A stretch of DNA of 64,000 nucleotides. It comes from Phycomyces blakesleeanus NRRL 1555(-) (lineage: Eukaryota; Mucoromycota; Mucoromycetes; Mucorales; Phycomycetaceae). Positions 42,492-55,165 of this stretch are shown here, piece by piece (position 1 is the stretch's first letter; every line of letters begins with the position of its first letter). The position numbers and the translations under genes are program-made. Where the stretch lies: the NCBI RefSeq assembly GCF_001638985.1, contig NW_017265134.1, forward strand, positions 2,571,732 to 2,635,731, given 5' to 3'. The notes below the pieces were generated by a model. It saw nothing but the letters and a program-made list of their open reading frames with translations. It was not told the origin of the DNA and did not search any database.

Positions 42492-45400
42492 ATGTACTAC
42501 AACGGCAAAAAATCATTCATTGGCTATTGGAGTGAACAGTCCATTATTCATGCTGACAAGGTCTTCGTTCGCCATGCTACTGGAGATCAAGATACATATG
42601 GAGCCTACAAGAATCTTTCCTACGAACAAGTTGATAGAATGTCAACAAATCTTGCTTGCGAGTGGAGTGACAGTCTTCAAGGAGTAAAGTCTGTGGGGTT
42701 TCTTGGTGACCATTCTGTATCCTATCTTTTGGCGCTTCTGGCTATTATGAAACTTGACATACTTTTTATTGCCCTCTCCCCACGTAACTCGCCAAGTGGA
42801 ATAGCCAGTATACTCAAAACTATGGAATCGACTTTTATTGTTACCTCCCAAAAGTACAATAAATTGGCCCAAAATTCATCCAAAGAGATGGAAAAATGTG
42901 GAATCTTTACACACGAGCCGCTTGATATAGAGATCATGTCAAACCAACCTCTCAACCCTTTCTCAACCGAGATCATACCTTCCCACCCTAAAGTCAATCC
43001 GGAAAAACCTGTTATGGTTCTCCATAGGTAATTATTACATAAAAAATGGTATTTGTTTTGAGCTTACGCTAATAATACTTGTCTAAAATATAGTTCTGGA
43101 ACAACAGGCTTTCCAAAACCAATTCTACTAAGCAATCGCTACATGATGAATATGCTGTTTTTCTTTAGAGTATGCTTTGATGAGACATACCGAGATATAG
43201 TATATGATTCATCAACAACCTTTCTTCCTTCAGCTCCACTGTAAGTCAAAAAATGTATGCATTAAAACTTATATGTTAACAAAAAAATACTTGTTATTGT
43301 TTTTTTATTGATAGGTATCATCTATTTGGACAAATAGCGTTTTTTAGCAACATCAGCATAGGAGCCAGTGTCGTTATTATGAGACAGCTTCCTCCATCTA
43401 TTAAAGAAGTATTTTTTGCTCTTAAGCATAATAGGTGTACTATTGCAGCACTGCCACCATTGATCCTTGAACAACTATTGTACTACTGTAACGAGGAAAA
43501 TGATTTTTCCGCCTTACAGCAATTAAAAATAACTTTGTAAGTTATTCAAAATACTTATAACTCACTGTATACTACAAGAGCTCTTATCTTGATAAAATCT
43601 TAAATAGCTTTGGAGGCGCACCTCTCAAGCAAGAAATCGGGAACTTTTGCAAAGAAAAAGGAATAAATGCTTGTAGCGTATACGGTAGTACAGGTACGTA
43701 GATGTCTAGATATCTTCTTACAATATATTGACTATTTTCTGATTGTTGGCATGAACAGAGATTGGTCCATTCATGGGAAGCAATTTCTCTCCTTTTAGTA
43801 ACAGTTGGAACAGCCTTAGATTACCCTCGATTGTAAAGAATCACTGTTTTTGGGAGCCATACCTGGGTGATACAGAGCTTAAGCACCTAGTGGTTAAGGC
43901 TGGAAGTCCTTATTCTGCTAACAATATATCTAATCGAGAAGATGGCCATTTTAGCACCAAAGACCTTTTTAAAGAAACTCCACCAAATTCTGGTCGTTAT
44001 ATTCATTATGGAAGAATGGATGATACATTAATTATGTAAGGCAAACTAGGCATTTCATTAAAGGAAAACCATATGTATCTTATCTAACATCTCCGTACGC
44101 AACCATTAGGCAAAATGGAGAAAAGACGAATCCTTTGCCAATGGAAGCCACCATTCGCCAATGCCCCATCATTTTCCAATGTGCTGTATTTGGTCAAGGA
44201 CGCCAGTGTACTGGTGTATTGATCGAACTCTCTTCTGAAGAATGCCAAAAATATGCTCCAGATGAGATGATAGACCTAGGTAAACCAAAGACATATGAAT
44301 GCCTGAATGTTTCTATAAGCTCCTAACAACACCAACATTTACTAGTCTATTCGGCTGTCCAAAATGCAAACAAAGATGCCCCTTCCCACAGCGTAATCCT
44401 TAAACAGATGATAAAGATTCTTCCTCTGAATAAGAAGCTACCATCAACCGATAAAGGAACTATAGCACGCAAGAGATCATATGAGCAATACAAGGTCATT
44501 ATCGAAAAGCTATATATGGACTTCTTGGAAACTCCAGAAAACACCTCGTCTCGTGCATTGAATAACACCACTGAATGGGCCCCTGAAAAAGTAAAAGCGT
44601 TCCTGATTGAGATTGCTGCCGAAATTCTTGGTGTCACCTATGCAGATCTCAAGGACACACGCCAGTCTCTCTTTGAACTTGGTCTCAACTCCCTCCTTTC
44701 AATCCAATTGCGTAACCAAATCTCTCAAGTCTTTGGCACGATCTCGCAAAACTTTTTGTTCCAAAATCCAACAATTGATCAGATCCAGCAAGCTTTGTCT
44801 TCAGGAAATGTATCAGACACTACATCAATTCAACAGAGCCTAAGCAAGACCGAAGAAATCTTAGACAGCTATCTAAGACGGGCCAGCCAAGACTTTGAAA
44901 TCACTAAAAATTCCTACGTCAAAGGCCAAGATCAAGTAGTTTTGCTCACGGGTGCAACTGGGTCGCTGGGATCATTCATGCTGAGGGATCTCCTCAAGTC
45001 TCCTCAAGTCTCCAAGGTCTACTGTCTTGTTCGTGGTAAAGAATCCGGAGCACTCAACCGAATCTACCATGCTTTTGAGAGCCGAAGCCTCGATGTCTCG
45101 CTCTTGAGTTCACCAAAGCTTGTCGCCCTACCAATGAATTTGACGGATGAGAAGCTGGGTTTCGCGCATGATTTCTACTCCAAACTCAAATCAGAAGTCA
45201 CTATTATCCAGCACTGTGCCTGGCTTCTTGATTTCAACCATACGGTCGAACATTACGACAAAGAGTGTATTAAAGGTCTTTACAATCTGGTCAAATTTGC
45301 TTACCGACAGATCAACCCCATCCACCTCCACTTTATTTCGAGTATCAGTGCAAGCGCAGGCTGGGGAAACACTATCCCAGAGTCACCTTTGCCACGTAAC

Positions 45401-46113
45401 ACAAAGGTTGCAATGCCAATGGGATACGCACAGTCAAAATACATTGTTGAGCACCTTTTCAATTATCTCACAAAAGAAAAGAACTTTCCATGCATTATTG
45501 AGCGACTCGGTCAGGTCTGTGGTGACTCTATAAATGGCGTGTGGAATACAAGTGAGCAGTACCCACTTATGTTTATCGGTGGTGGCAATATTATGAAGAA
45601 AGTGAGTGTATTATCGGCCCTGAACGAAATTATGGTGTTTATTATGCTCATTCTTACTACTAAACTTTATATGCTTAGATGCCCTCCATAAATATCAATG
45701 TTGATTGGATTACTGTCGATTATGCATCAGCTTGCATTGTTGATATCATGCTCAAGACAGCTGGTGCTATTTCTTTAGCAGAAGATTCAGTGTATAATAT
45801 TGTCAATCCTCGAAGAGTTGTGTGGAGGGATGTTTTAAGTGCCATGAGATTGTGTGGCATGGAATTCAAGACTGTTACACTTGAAGAGTGGATTGCACAA
45901 CTGCAGCAAGATGACAAGAGTCCAGCTTCCAAGTTATTACCTTTTTATGAAACTAATTCCAGTGACTATTCTGGAAGGCAAGTATGGAGTACTGACAGGT
46001 CATGTCGTCTTTGCCCATTTCTTAACGAAGCACCTACATTTGATTCTCGGCTGCTCAAAAAATACATATCTTACTGGAAATCCGTAGGATTTTATAAGGA
46101 GAACCTACTATAA
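42492..46113 (+). CDS. NRPS-like adenylate-forming reductase 3 (A-PCP-R); join(42492..43027,43094..43240,43315..43536,43608..43693,43759..44035,44110..44279,44346..45601,45679..46113)
   Basis: Eight exons give 1042 aa. Motifs are SSGTTGFPKP, YGSTEIG, GRMDDTLIMQNGEK, STDKGTIARK, carrier FELGLNSLLS, TGATGSLG and YAQSK. Exon 1 is very close to paralogue 4 (shared stretch GVKSVGFLGDHSVSYLLALL). From mid exon 5 through exon 7, including introns 5 and 6, it is nearly base-identical to paralogue 4. The end of exon 7 and exon 8 instead resemble paralogue 2 (GGGN..MKK, then SININVDWI). The chosen ATG begins MYYNGKKSFIGYW, aligning with the starts of the others. Only the adenylation core would differ in substrate choice, since the reductase half is common to the array. 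Confidence 0.88.
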
Positions 46114-48046
46114 GTCAAGTTGTTTCCTACATTATATCTTTATTTTTAGCATTGCATTGCTTTCTCTCAATATATATATATATATATGCTTAAAATATAA
46201 TGTCAAACTATTATATAGAATGGAAGCAAATTTTCCAAAGACATGTTTTTGATAATGTATAGTATTTTACGTGTGATTCAAGACTATCAAAATATCCTAA
46301 TAGGCTCACAGACATACTTAAAAAGTGTTTATGGGAATTTGTTTTTGTTGTGAGAATTTCCCATCTACTAAATAAGCTTTTTGGCCAAATTTATCTTAAT
46401 CTCTAGTTAAAAGGGCACTTATACTACGGAAAAAATGCATGACAATGGATATTTGTTTTTAATGTTCCTAGAGCTTTAATACTATTTATGTACCTTTGTT
46501 TTCTGACAATCAATATCGTATTAATATATCAACATGCTTCTCTTCTCTTTATACCGAGAAGATGGATTTCACTTTTGAGCAAAAATAAGAAACATTGAAG
46601 TTGATATATATATATAAAGGGGAAAGAAAATATTGCTTAATCCAAATTCAATCTTAAAGCAGCCCTTAAGCCATGAAAAGCCTTGTAGGAATATCTTGCT
46701 AAAGTTACCCTCCCCCTTTTTTTTCTTATCATAGTGTAAAATGTCGTAATGTAAGCCGTCATCTAATCCCAACAATAATGTGGTTTATAAAAGTTTATGC
46801 TAATATTACTGAAGTCAAAGTTATCTTCTATAATCTTTTCATTTGGTTTTACCGGTAGTATATACATATATTCTCAGCTAGTATAATAAAACACACCGAT
46901 TAGTTAGTACAAGGAGAAAAAAATATAGGAAAATTTCTAGAATTGCCCAAGTGTAGTTTGGTCTCATAGTAAGAAAAGGTCTAACGGATACAGCCGGGAT
47001 TTCTGAGTGTATGTTCAGTCAGATATATGCGTAGATTTTGAACGAATTAATATGATATTTGATGAGCCAAAAAAGTAAAAGATCGTACAAAATCTTCTTC
47101 TGTCAAAGCAAAACAAGATAGACATCTTTTACATGTGTATCGATTAATAAACTTGCTTTTATTCAGCTCAATATGTAGAAAGAGTTACTGTAAGAAAATA
47201 TCGTGAAATTGAAAGGAGCTAATGCTTTATTTTATATTGATGTTAGATAGTAGTGCATGCAAAGAAACCCGGGTGAATTGATTAAAGCAACAAAAATTAA
47301 AATCCTCATTTTGGTTATATTATATTATATTATATTATATTATATTATATTATATTATATTATATTATATTATTTCCTTTTGTAGGTATAATAGACATCC
47401 AGATATTGATGACATTACAAAAAAAAAGTATGTTATAGCTGTTGGGATCTACAGCTATGAACTGGAATTGAAACATATGGTATTAATACAGTGACACGGT
47501 CTTCACTGAGGTCTTGTTAGTGGGCTATCAGCATAGATTAAATAAATCATCTTCACAAAAAATTAATCTATCTGCGGTAGAAGCTTTAAACTCTCTATGT
47601 ACTAAAATCAAAGCAAATCTTTATATAAAAACATGTAAATATAGGCGCTTTATTAAAACACCCGTACCTTTATCAAACTTATTTATCACACTGTGCCTCG
47701 AGAGGTAAATGAATCAAGACAATACACTTCGCGTAAGTTTCGCTGACATAATCTGAGATTGAATTAATCTCGCAAAAACTGTTATTCCCTTCAAGCAATG
47801 ATGAGCTGGATCAGGTTATGAAAAGTTTCCCAAAATATATATTTTCTCGGAATAAGCCAACAGTTTCTGATAAAACAAAATTAAGAGCTGTATGCAAATC
47901 GTTTATTCAGACAATGAATTTATCCGCCCTTATTCTCTGCATATTACATTTAAGGGCGTAGCAAACTATAGCACGTATAGCTCATATAGAACGTATGGCA
48001 CATATAATACCTTTAATTATTTTTCCACAGCCGCAATTAAATAAAG
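46114..48046. other. Non-coding stretch between reductases 3 and 4
   Basis: AT-rich sequence with a 5-bp microsatellite (below). Frames at 46569-46775 (minus) and 47514-47708 (plus) show no domain. Confidence 0.5.
47324..47372. repeat. (TATAT)n pentanucleotide microsatellite
   Basis: About nine to ten perfect TATAT/ATATT units in a row. Confidence 0.9.
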
Positions 48047-48054
48047 TATTTAAA
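48047..48054 (+). promoter_or_regulatory. TATTTAAA box upstream of reductase 4
   Basis: AAGTATTTAAA ends 72 bp before the ATG at 48126, the counterpart of the box before reductase 3. Confidence 0.45.
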
Positions 48055-48125
48055 GGCTTTTGGATCCCATACATTTATTCAAAGTATTCAATCATTTCTT
48101 TCCATAATATTTTTCTACGCATAGT

Positions 48126-51100
48126 ATGAATTACAGCCAAGGCAATTCATTTGTTGGATATTGGGCTAAACAGTCAACTACTTACGCAACCAAGGTCTTT
48201 GCTCGATACTCTAATGGTGATCAAGATATTTTTGGGGCCTACAAGAATCTTTCCTACGAGCAAGTTGACCGAATTTCAACAAATCTTGCTTGTGAATGGA
48301 GTGAAAGCCTTCAAGGAGTAAAGTCTGTGGGGTTTCTTGGTGACCATTCTGTATCCTATCTTTTGGCGCTTCTGGCTATTATGAAACTTGACATACTTTT
48401 TATTGCCCTCTCCCCACGTAACTCACCAAGTGGAATTGCCAATATACTCAACAATACCGATTCAAGTCTTATTGTTACCTCCCAAAAGTACAATAAATTG
48501 GCCCAAAATTCATCCAAAGAGATGGAAAAATGTGGAATCTTTACATATGAGCCGCTCGATATAGAGATTATGTCAAACCAACCTCTCAACCCTTTCTCAA
48601 CCGAGATCATACCTTCACAGTCTAAAGCCAGCTCAGAGAAAGCTGTAATGGTCATTCACAGGTAAATATCATAGCAAAAACAAAATTGGTTTGAAATTGT
48701 ACTCAACATTTTTTGTACAAAACATAGTTCTGGAACAACTGGTTTTCCAAAGCCGATATTTTTGAGTAATCGCTACATGATAAATATGACCTTGTTCTTT
48801 AAGGAAAACATAGACGAGACATATAAAGATATGGGTTATGATTCGTCAAACATATTTCTTCCTTCGCTTCCACTGTGAGTAAAAAGAAAGCAAGAAAAAG
48901 AAAAGGGGAAACGTTCTTGGCTTATACACAGCCATCATATATCTACAAAATCCTAAAAATATCATTATGTTTTCTTGATAGCTTCCACCTTTTTGGCCAA
49001 ATATCAATTTTTAGCAATATCGTTGTAGGAGCCAGTGTCGTTTTTATGAGACAGCTTCCCCCATCTATTCAAGAGCTATGTCTTGCCCTCAAATACAACA
49101 AGTGTACTATTGCATCATTTCCACCATTGGTCCTTGAGCAGCTTCTGGATTATTGTAAAGAAGAAGAAGATTTTTCTGCCTTACAGCAATTAAAGCTAGC
49201 TGTGTAAGCTGCTTAAAGCATCCTTAACATAACAGACAATATACTGACATGCTTATAAATAGTTTTGGAGGCGCACCCCTCAAACAAGAAACCGGAGATT
49301 TTTGCAAATCCAACGGGATAAATGCTCGTAATGCGTATGGGAGTACAGGTATATAGTCATTATATTTCATTATATATATATATATGTGTGTGTGTGTTCA
49401 GCCTTCAATTAATATTATATATAGAGATTGGTCCATTCATGGGAAGTAATTTCTCCCCTTCCAGCAACGAATGGAACGTTCTCAGAGTGATTTCATCTGC
49501 AAAGGACTATTGCTTCTGGGAGAATTACAATGATGCTTCAGATCTTAAACACCTAGTTATTAAGGCCGAAAGTCCTTATTCTGCTAACAATATATCTAAT
49601 CGAGAAGATGGCCATTTTAGCACCAAAGACCTTTTTAAAGAAACTCCACCAAATTCTGGTCGTTATATTTATTATGGAAGAATGGATGATACATTAATTA
49701 TGTAAGGCAAACTAGGCATTTCATTAAAGGAAAACCATATGTATCTTATCTAACATCTCCGTACGCAACCATTAGGCAAAATGGAGAAAAGACGAATCCT
49801 TTGCCAATGGAAGCCACCATTCGCCAATGCCCCATCATTTTCCAATGTGCTGTATTTGGTCAAGGACGCCAGTGTACTGGTGTATTGATCGAACTCTCTT
49901 CTGAAGAATGCCAAAAATATGCTCCAGATGAGATGATAGACCTAGGTAAACCAAAGACATATGAATGCCTGAATGTTTCTATAAGCTCCTAACAACACCA
50001 ACATTTACTAGTCTATTCGGCTGTCCAAAATGCAAACAAAGATGCCCCTTCCCACAGCGTAATCCTTAAACAGATGATAAAGATTCTTCCTCTGAATAAG
50101 AAGCTACCATCAACCGATAAAGGAACTATAGCACGCAAGAGATCATATGAGCAATACAAGGTCATTATCGAAAAGCTATATATGGACTTCTTGGAAACTC
50201 CAGAAAACACCTCGTCTCGTGCATTGAATAACACCACTGAATGGGCCCCTGAAAAAGTAAAAGCGTTCCTGATTGAGATTGCTGCCGAAATTCTTGGTGT
50301 CACCTATGCAGATCTCAAGGACACACGCCAGTCTCTCTTTGAACTTGGTCTCAACTCCCTCCTTTCAATCCAATTGCGTAACCAAATCTCTCAAGTCTTT
50401 GGCATGATCTCGCAAAACTTTTTGTTCCAAAATCCAACAATTGATCAGATCCAGCAAGCTTTGTCTTCAGGAAATGTATCAGACACTACATCAATTCAAC
50501 AGAGCCTAAGCAAGACCGAAGAAATCTTAGACAGCTATCTAAGACGGGCCAGCCAAGACTTTGAAATCACTAAAAATTCCTACGTCAAAGGCCAAGATCA
50601 AGTAGTTTTGCTCACGGGTGCAACTGGGTCGCTGGGATCATTCATGCTGAGGGATCTTCTCAAGTCTCCTCAAGTCTCCAAGGTCTACTGTCTTGTTCGT
50701 GGTAAAGAATCCGGAGCACTCAACCGAATCTACCATGCTTTTGAGAGCCGAAGCCTCGATGTCTCGCTCTTGAGTTCACCAAAGCTTGTCGCCCTACCAA
50801 TGAATTTGACGGATGAGAAGTTGGGTTTCGCGTATGATTTCTACTCCAAACTCAAATCAGAAGTCACTATTATCCAGCACTGTGCCTGGCTTCTTGATTT
50901 CAACCATACGGTCGAACATTACGACAAAGAGTGTATTAAAGGTCTTTACAATCTGGTCAAATTTGCTTACCGACAGATCAACCCCATCCACCTCCACTTT
51001 ATTTCGAGTATCAGTGCAAGCGCAGGCTGGGGAGACACTATCCCAGAGTCACCTTTGCCACGTAACACAAAGGTTGCAATGCCAATGGGATATGCACAGT

Positions 51101-51772
51101 CAAAATACATTGTTGAGCACCTTTTCAATTATCTCACAAAAGAAAAGAACTTTCCATGCATTATTGAGCGACTCGGTCAGGTCTGTGGTGACTCTATAAA
51201 TGGCGTGTGGAATACAAGTGAGCAGTACCCACTTATGTTTATCGGTGGTGGAAGCGTTATGAAAAAGGTAGGCCTATTACATACTTATATTTATGTACTT
51301 GAGTCGTATACTTATTTTCTACTATTTTTTTGTGGAGTAGATGCCTGATTTGGACACAGTAATTGATTGGATTCCTGTCGATTATGCTGCAAAATCCATT
51401 GTTGATATTATGCTCAATAGTGTGAGCAAGTCTTCATCTGAAAAGGAATCTGTGTTCCACATCGTTAATCCTCACCGAGTGACATGGAATAATGTCTTGG
51501 AATCAATGAGAGAATCAGGCATGGTTTTTGATATAGTACCGACCAAGAAATGGGTTGAGGAGCTTTCTAATGATGAAAAGAACCCTGCCTTCAAGCTCAT
51601 GTCGTTTTATGAGAACAACTTTAACGAGTCTTTCAAGATGCCTATCTGGGATACCAGAAAGACTATCTCCTCAAGCGCCACCCTCAAAATGTCTCCTATT
51701 TTTGACGTTAGCATCTTTAGCAAATACCTTTCGCATTGGGAGTCAGTTGGATTTTACAATGAGAAAAAATAA
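48126..51772 (+). CDS. NRPS-like adenylate-forming reductase 4 (A-PCP-R); join(48126..48661,48728..48874,48982..49203,49263..49348,49425..49701,49776..49945,50012..51267,51341..51772)
   Basis: Eight exons give 1041 aa, with the same motifs as paralogue 3. Exons 1-4 are close to but distinct from paralogue 3, for example DSSLIVTSQKYNKLAQNSSK against ESTFIVTSQKYNKLAQNSSK. Intron 2 is longer (107 bp), and intron 4 contains TA/TG runs. From mid exon 5 to the end of exon 7 it is almost identical to paralogue 3. It then switches: the exon 7 end (GGGSVMKK), the first bases of intron 7 and exon 8 (VIDWIPVDYAAKSIVDIML) resemble paralogue 1. It is thus the clearest mosaic of the set. Function as for reductase 1; substrate unknown. 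Confidence 0.88.
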
Positions 51773-53700
51773 AAGATAAAATACCTTGTGATAAATGCAG
51801 AACATATGTAAATGCTTTACATTGACACAAATAAAGAAAATATTTAACTGCACATATGCTTACAACGAGTATTCACTTCTTTACCAGTAAAGATAACAGA
51901 CAAGTGATGAAGAATTGAGAGTAGAGTATATTAAGGCTAATAGCTTATTAGATAAGGATGCCTTGGACCAATACTAGCACGTTTTCTCATGCATTATATT
52001 AAGGTTAAGATAATCATTTTCTGTTTTCTTCTCTATCTAATAAAATTAACTCTACTGATAAGTACAGTGTTTAAGATGTGTTTGTATTGGTAAGCATCTT
52101 TCAAGTGTATTCAAAGTAAAGTCTCAGAATTTTATAAGAAAAGAAAGACAGATTATATTGATTATTACATCAATACACATACATACACTTATAGACATAT
52201 GTGTATCTATGCATATTGATATAAAATAACATCAAAGGAACGCACTCGTCACTAATAGGACGAAGCATGTGTCTTGAAACGAAAACGAGCAATAATTTTT
52301 TTTTTACAATTATTAAATTTAGTCTAAGCTTAAAATACTCGATAGCTGCCATGATTTTAGTCGTCAGATTACAACAACATACTTAGCTCTAGGCCAACAA
52401 AAAAAAATGTAAGAGCGTAGTGTTTCCCCCAAGTTTATAATTACTTTTCTAAATTGTACATTTATGAGTGATGGGTTATTAAGACTGATTTATATATCAG
52501 CCTTTACTTGTCGATATGTGCAAAGTATTTATGGGGTTAAAATAGTTAAAACCAATCGATGTTAAATGTCGAGAGTGAAATTTCTTTTGGCCATAAACTG
52601 GATACTTTCACTACCTAAGAACTCCTTCTATATTTCGCTGGCATACACATCACACATAGTGTCATCAACTTTAGGTTTACAATTCTACTGATTATCATTG
52701 TTTCAAAATTATATACTTAAACTATTCTTAGTGTCAGGTTTTTTTTGTTGTTGATTTAGTAGCTCTATGCAACTCATTCCTAGATCTGTTATTACCTTCA
52801 AGCTTCTTAAAGTCATAAAGTACCAGATACTTTGTTCATATCTTTTTTGTATGTGCTATGACAGTCTCTGCATGCCACATAGAGAGAGACAAGAAGGTCT
52901 CTATATTCTCAATTTGTTCAGGTAAGTCAGTAAAGGAATTGGCATCTAAATTAACAGAGTTTAATTAAAGTGCTCATTATATTCAAGAAGAAGAAAAAAA
53001 CAACAGTCCTAATAGTCTTTAGTCTGGTACACTTCCATGGCAGTATCGACAGAATTAGTTTAAACTGGCAAATATATTCATTTATATATGAAAGAATAAC
53101 ACAGAGCTGTTAAAGCAATTTCCATAAAGTATCTGAACAAATTCATGTATTTTGACTTGCTTATTAATGCTTTAATATAAAATATTATTTATCTATTAGT
53201 AAAATATAATATAAATTTAAACTTTAAAGAACTTGAGATGACCTTTACATATAATGACAGCAATTCTTTAAGGTTACTTTTTAAATTATATATAATATAT
53301 ATATATAAAAAAGAATACTGGTGCAGACGACTTTCTGGAACAAGAAGAAGAAGAAAATTGAGTTTGCTTTAGAATTTAAAAATAAACTGCTATGGTTTGC
53401 TCTTAGTATCCTGACTTTTGCACGCGAGTATACTAATCCATGTTTTCAGTGGCACATATCATTCATTACATACCTCACAAGCAGGGATGCTGTAAAGACT
53501 GACCTTTATGATGTCAACATCCGAGATGAATCTAGGGGATTTTGAAATACGGGGTCCATCGACGTTGTGTTTAGTGGTTGCCCGTTTGCACTGTATTTCA
53601 GACCCTTTTGAAGAGAATCTCGATTATGAGATTTTGAGCTTTGCAAACGGACGGGTAATTTAGGATAAAAAGCTGGTCCGAAGATTATTTATTTATTTTT
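51773..53700. other. Non-coding stretch downstream of the array
   Basis: AT-rich sequence. A frame at 53321-53545 has no recognisable domain. No RNA gene or repeat is supported. Confidence 0.45.
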
Positions 53701-53714
53701 TGTTTTGTTTACCA

Positions 53715-54120
53715 GGACTTCACAAAATCCCATTACCAGTAGCTGTTTTGCCAAAGTTGAAAGCAAAAGTCTGGTAGACTTGATATGTGCGTGTCCAGTT
53801 AGCAGCAATGGCATCCTGGCTCAGAAAAACCTTGGTTCTAAGGGGGAATGGTTTCGTTAGGTTGTAATGGACGTCAGAGATAATCGAATGTTGGTGCATG
53901 TCTTGACTTCATGCCATATGTCCGAGCGTTTGTCATAAGTGGACAATAGGCCCAGGGGCTGCCATGTTGAGAAGCTGTATACCTGTAGTATAAGAAGAGT
54001 CAGAGTTCTTACAGCGGAAAGAGAGTCGATTGGATAACAGAATGTGTCTGTGCTTTTTGCTTCGACACGGAGTTTGGAATCATAATAATAAAAATAAAAT
54101 AAAAAAAAAGTCTCGACCAT
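53715..54120 (-). pseudogene. Coding-like remnant on the minus strand, unidentified
   Basis: Two frames are protein-like. One, ending at about 53715, reads SIISDVHYNLTKPFPLRTKV, then FLSQDAIAANWTRTYQVYQT and FAFNFGKTATGNGIL-stop. The other, 5' of it, reads KSTDTFCYPIDSLSA and YSFSTWQPLGLLSTYDKRSD. They are in different phases, joined either by an unrecognised intron or by a frameshift. A 30-bp GTAAGA..CAG segment lies between parts of the second frame. I cannot name a family. It could be a real small gene with more exons or a decayed one. Confidence 0.35.
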
Positions 54121-54250
54121 TCCATTTCTGGTAACATTCGGTTTCGATTTTTCTTTTTAAATCATTAGTGCATCTAGAACAATTTTTCGATGGTTTTTTT
54201 TTAAAGCTGATAATTTTAATTCTAATTTCAAATAAATAAAAAAAAAAATG

Positions 54251-54258
54251 TATAAATA
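54251..54258 (+). promoter_or_regulatory. TATA box of the GNAT gene
   Basis: TATAAATA lies 64 bp before the start codon at 54323, a good core promoter distance. Confidence 0.5.
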
Positions 54259-54322
54259 CTCAAGCTGTCATAGTTCACACCTTATTCACACACACACCAT
54301 TCAAAACAAATAACATACCAAT

Positions 54323-55165
54323 ATGTCTGTTGCTCCAATGCCTATGAACGAGCGACGTCTCTATCGTAAACTGACAGTTAATACAAATCAACAACAAATT
54401 AATATTCGACCTATCATCAAAGGTTGGTAGCCATTATCTTTTGCTTTATACAAAGAAAATTCCAATGCTTTAAAATCTAATATGTATATATATATATTTC
54501 TTTTAGGTGCGATCAAGGAAGGTGCTCAAACGATGAAAGAAGCCTATTCCAAAAATTCTATTCTCGAATGGTGTGGCCACAAAATTGACGAACAAAGACA
54601 GTCAAGGTTTCTCTACACTTTATTCAAGCAAGTTATCAACAAAGCATCCCTCCAGAGCCGTGACTTTGCTGTCCAGGCCGAGGGATGTAAAGGTGTCATG
54701 GTATGGTCAACAAATACCGAGGGCTGTCCAGGGCCATGTCTTCTCGGCATTGCCAAGCTTGCTGGTCTAATCGGTTGGACGGCTGCTCTTAAAACGCTGG
54801 TTAAGCTTCAGCCGGCGATTGACAAAATGCGAAAAAAAGTGATCTTCAAATATGAGAGATGTTTGACTATCGGATACATCGGTGTATTACCACAAGAACA
54901 GCGCAAAGGTCTAGGCTCGGCACTACTCCAATATGTGCTCGAGAGAGCCGATGTGTCACACTACACCGTATTGGCTGAAATCACAGATCAGAAAACGATC
55001 CCGTTTTTTGAGGCCCATGGATTCAAGATCGAACAGAAGACATATATCAACAAATGCCAAGATCTTCCAGTAATATTAATGGTGCGCACTCCAATTGAAA
55101 CCGGCGAACCATTACAACCTCTATATGTTAGACCTGGTCGCCGAGACTCAAACTACATACTATAA
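54323..55165 (+). CDS. GNAT-family N-acetyltransferase; join(54323..54422,54507..55165)
   Basis: Two exons give 252 aa. The acetyl-CoA binding motif A is IGYIGVLPQEQRKGLGSALL at about residues 155-174, with the Q-x-x-G-x-G core Q165-R-K-G168-L-G170. The following helix (QYVLERAD) and the motif B-like TIPFFEAHGFKIEQKTY complete a GCN5-related fold. The first 90 residues cover the N-terminal helix region (GAQTMKEAYSKNSILEWCGH). The enzyme transfers acetyl from acetyl-CoA to an amine; the acceptor is not predictable. A segment PGPCLLGIAKLAGLIGWTAA could be membrane-associated. The ATG is preceded by a clear TATA box, and the first exon is only 33 codons. Confidence 0.85.

Noticed and set aside
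27900..51199. Recurrent 128-aa plus-strand frames inside each reductase domain (for example 27900-28286, 40214-40600, 45147-45533, 50813-51199).
   Set aside because: They are alternate-phase shadows that recur only because the underlying reductase DNA is nearly identical in the four genes.
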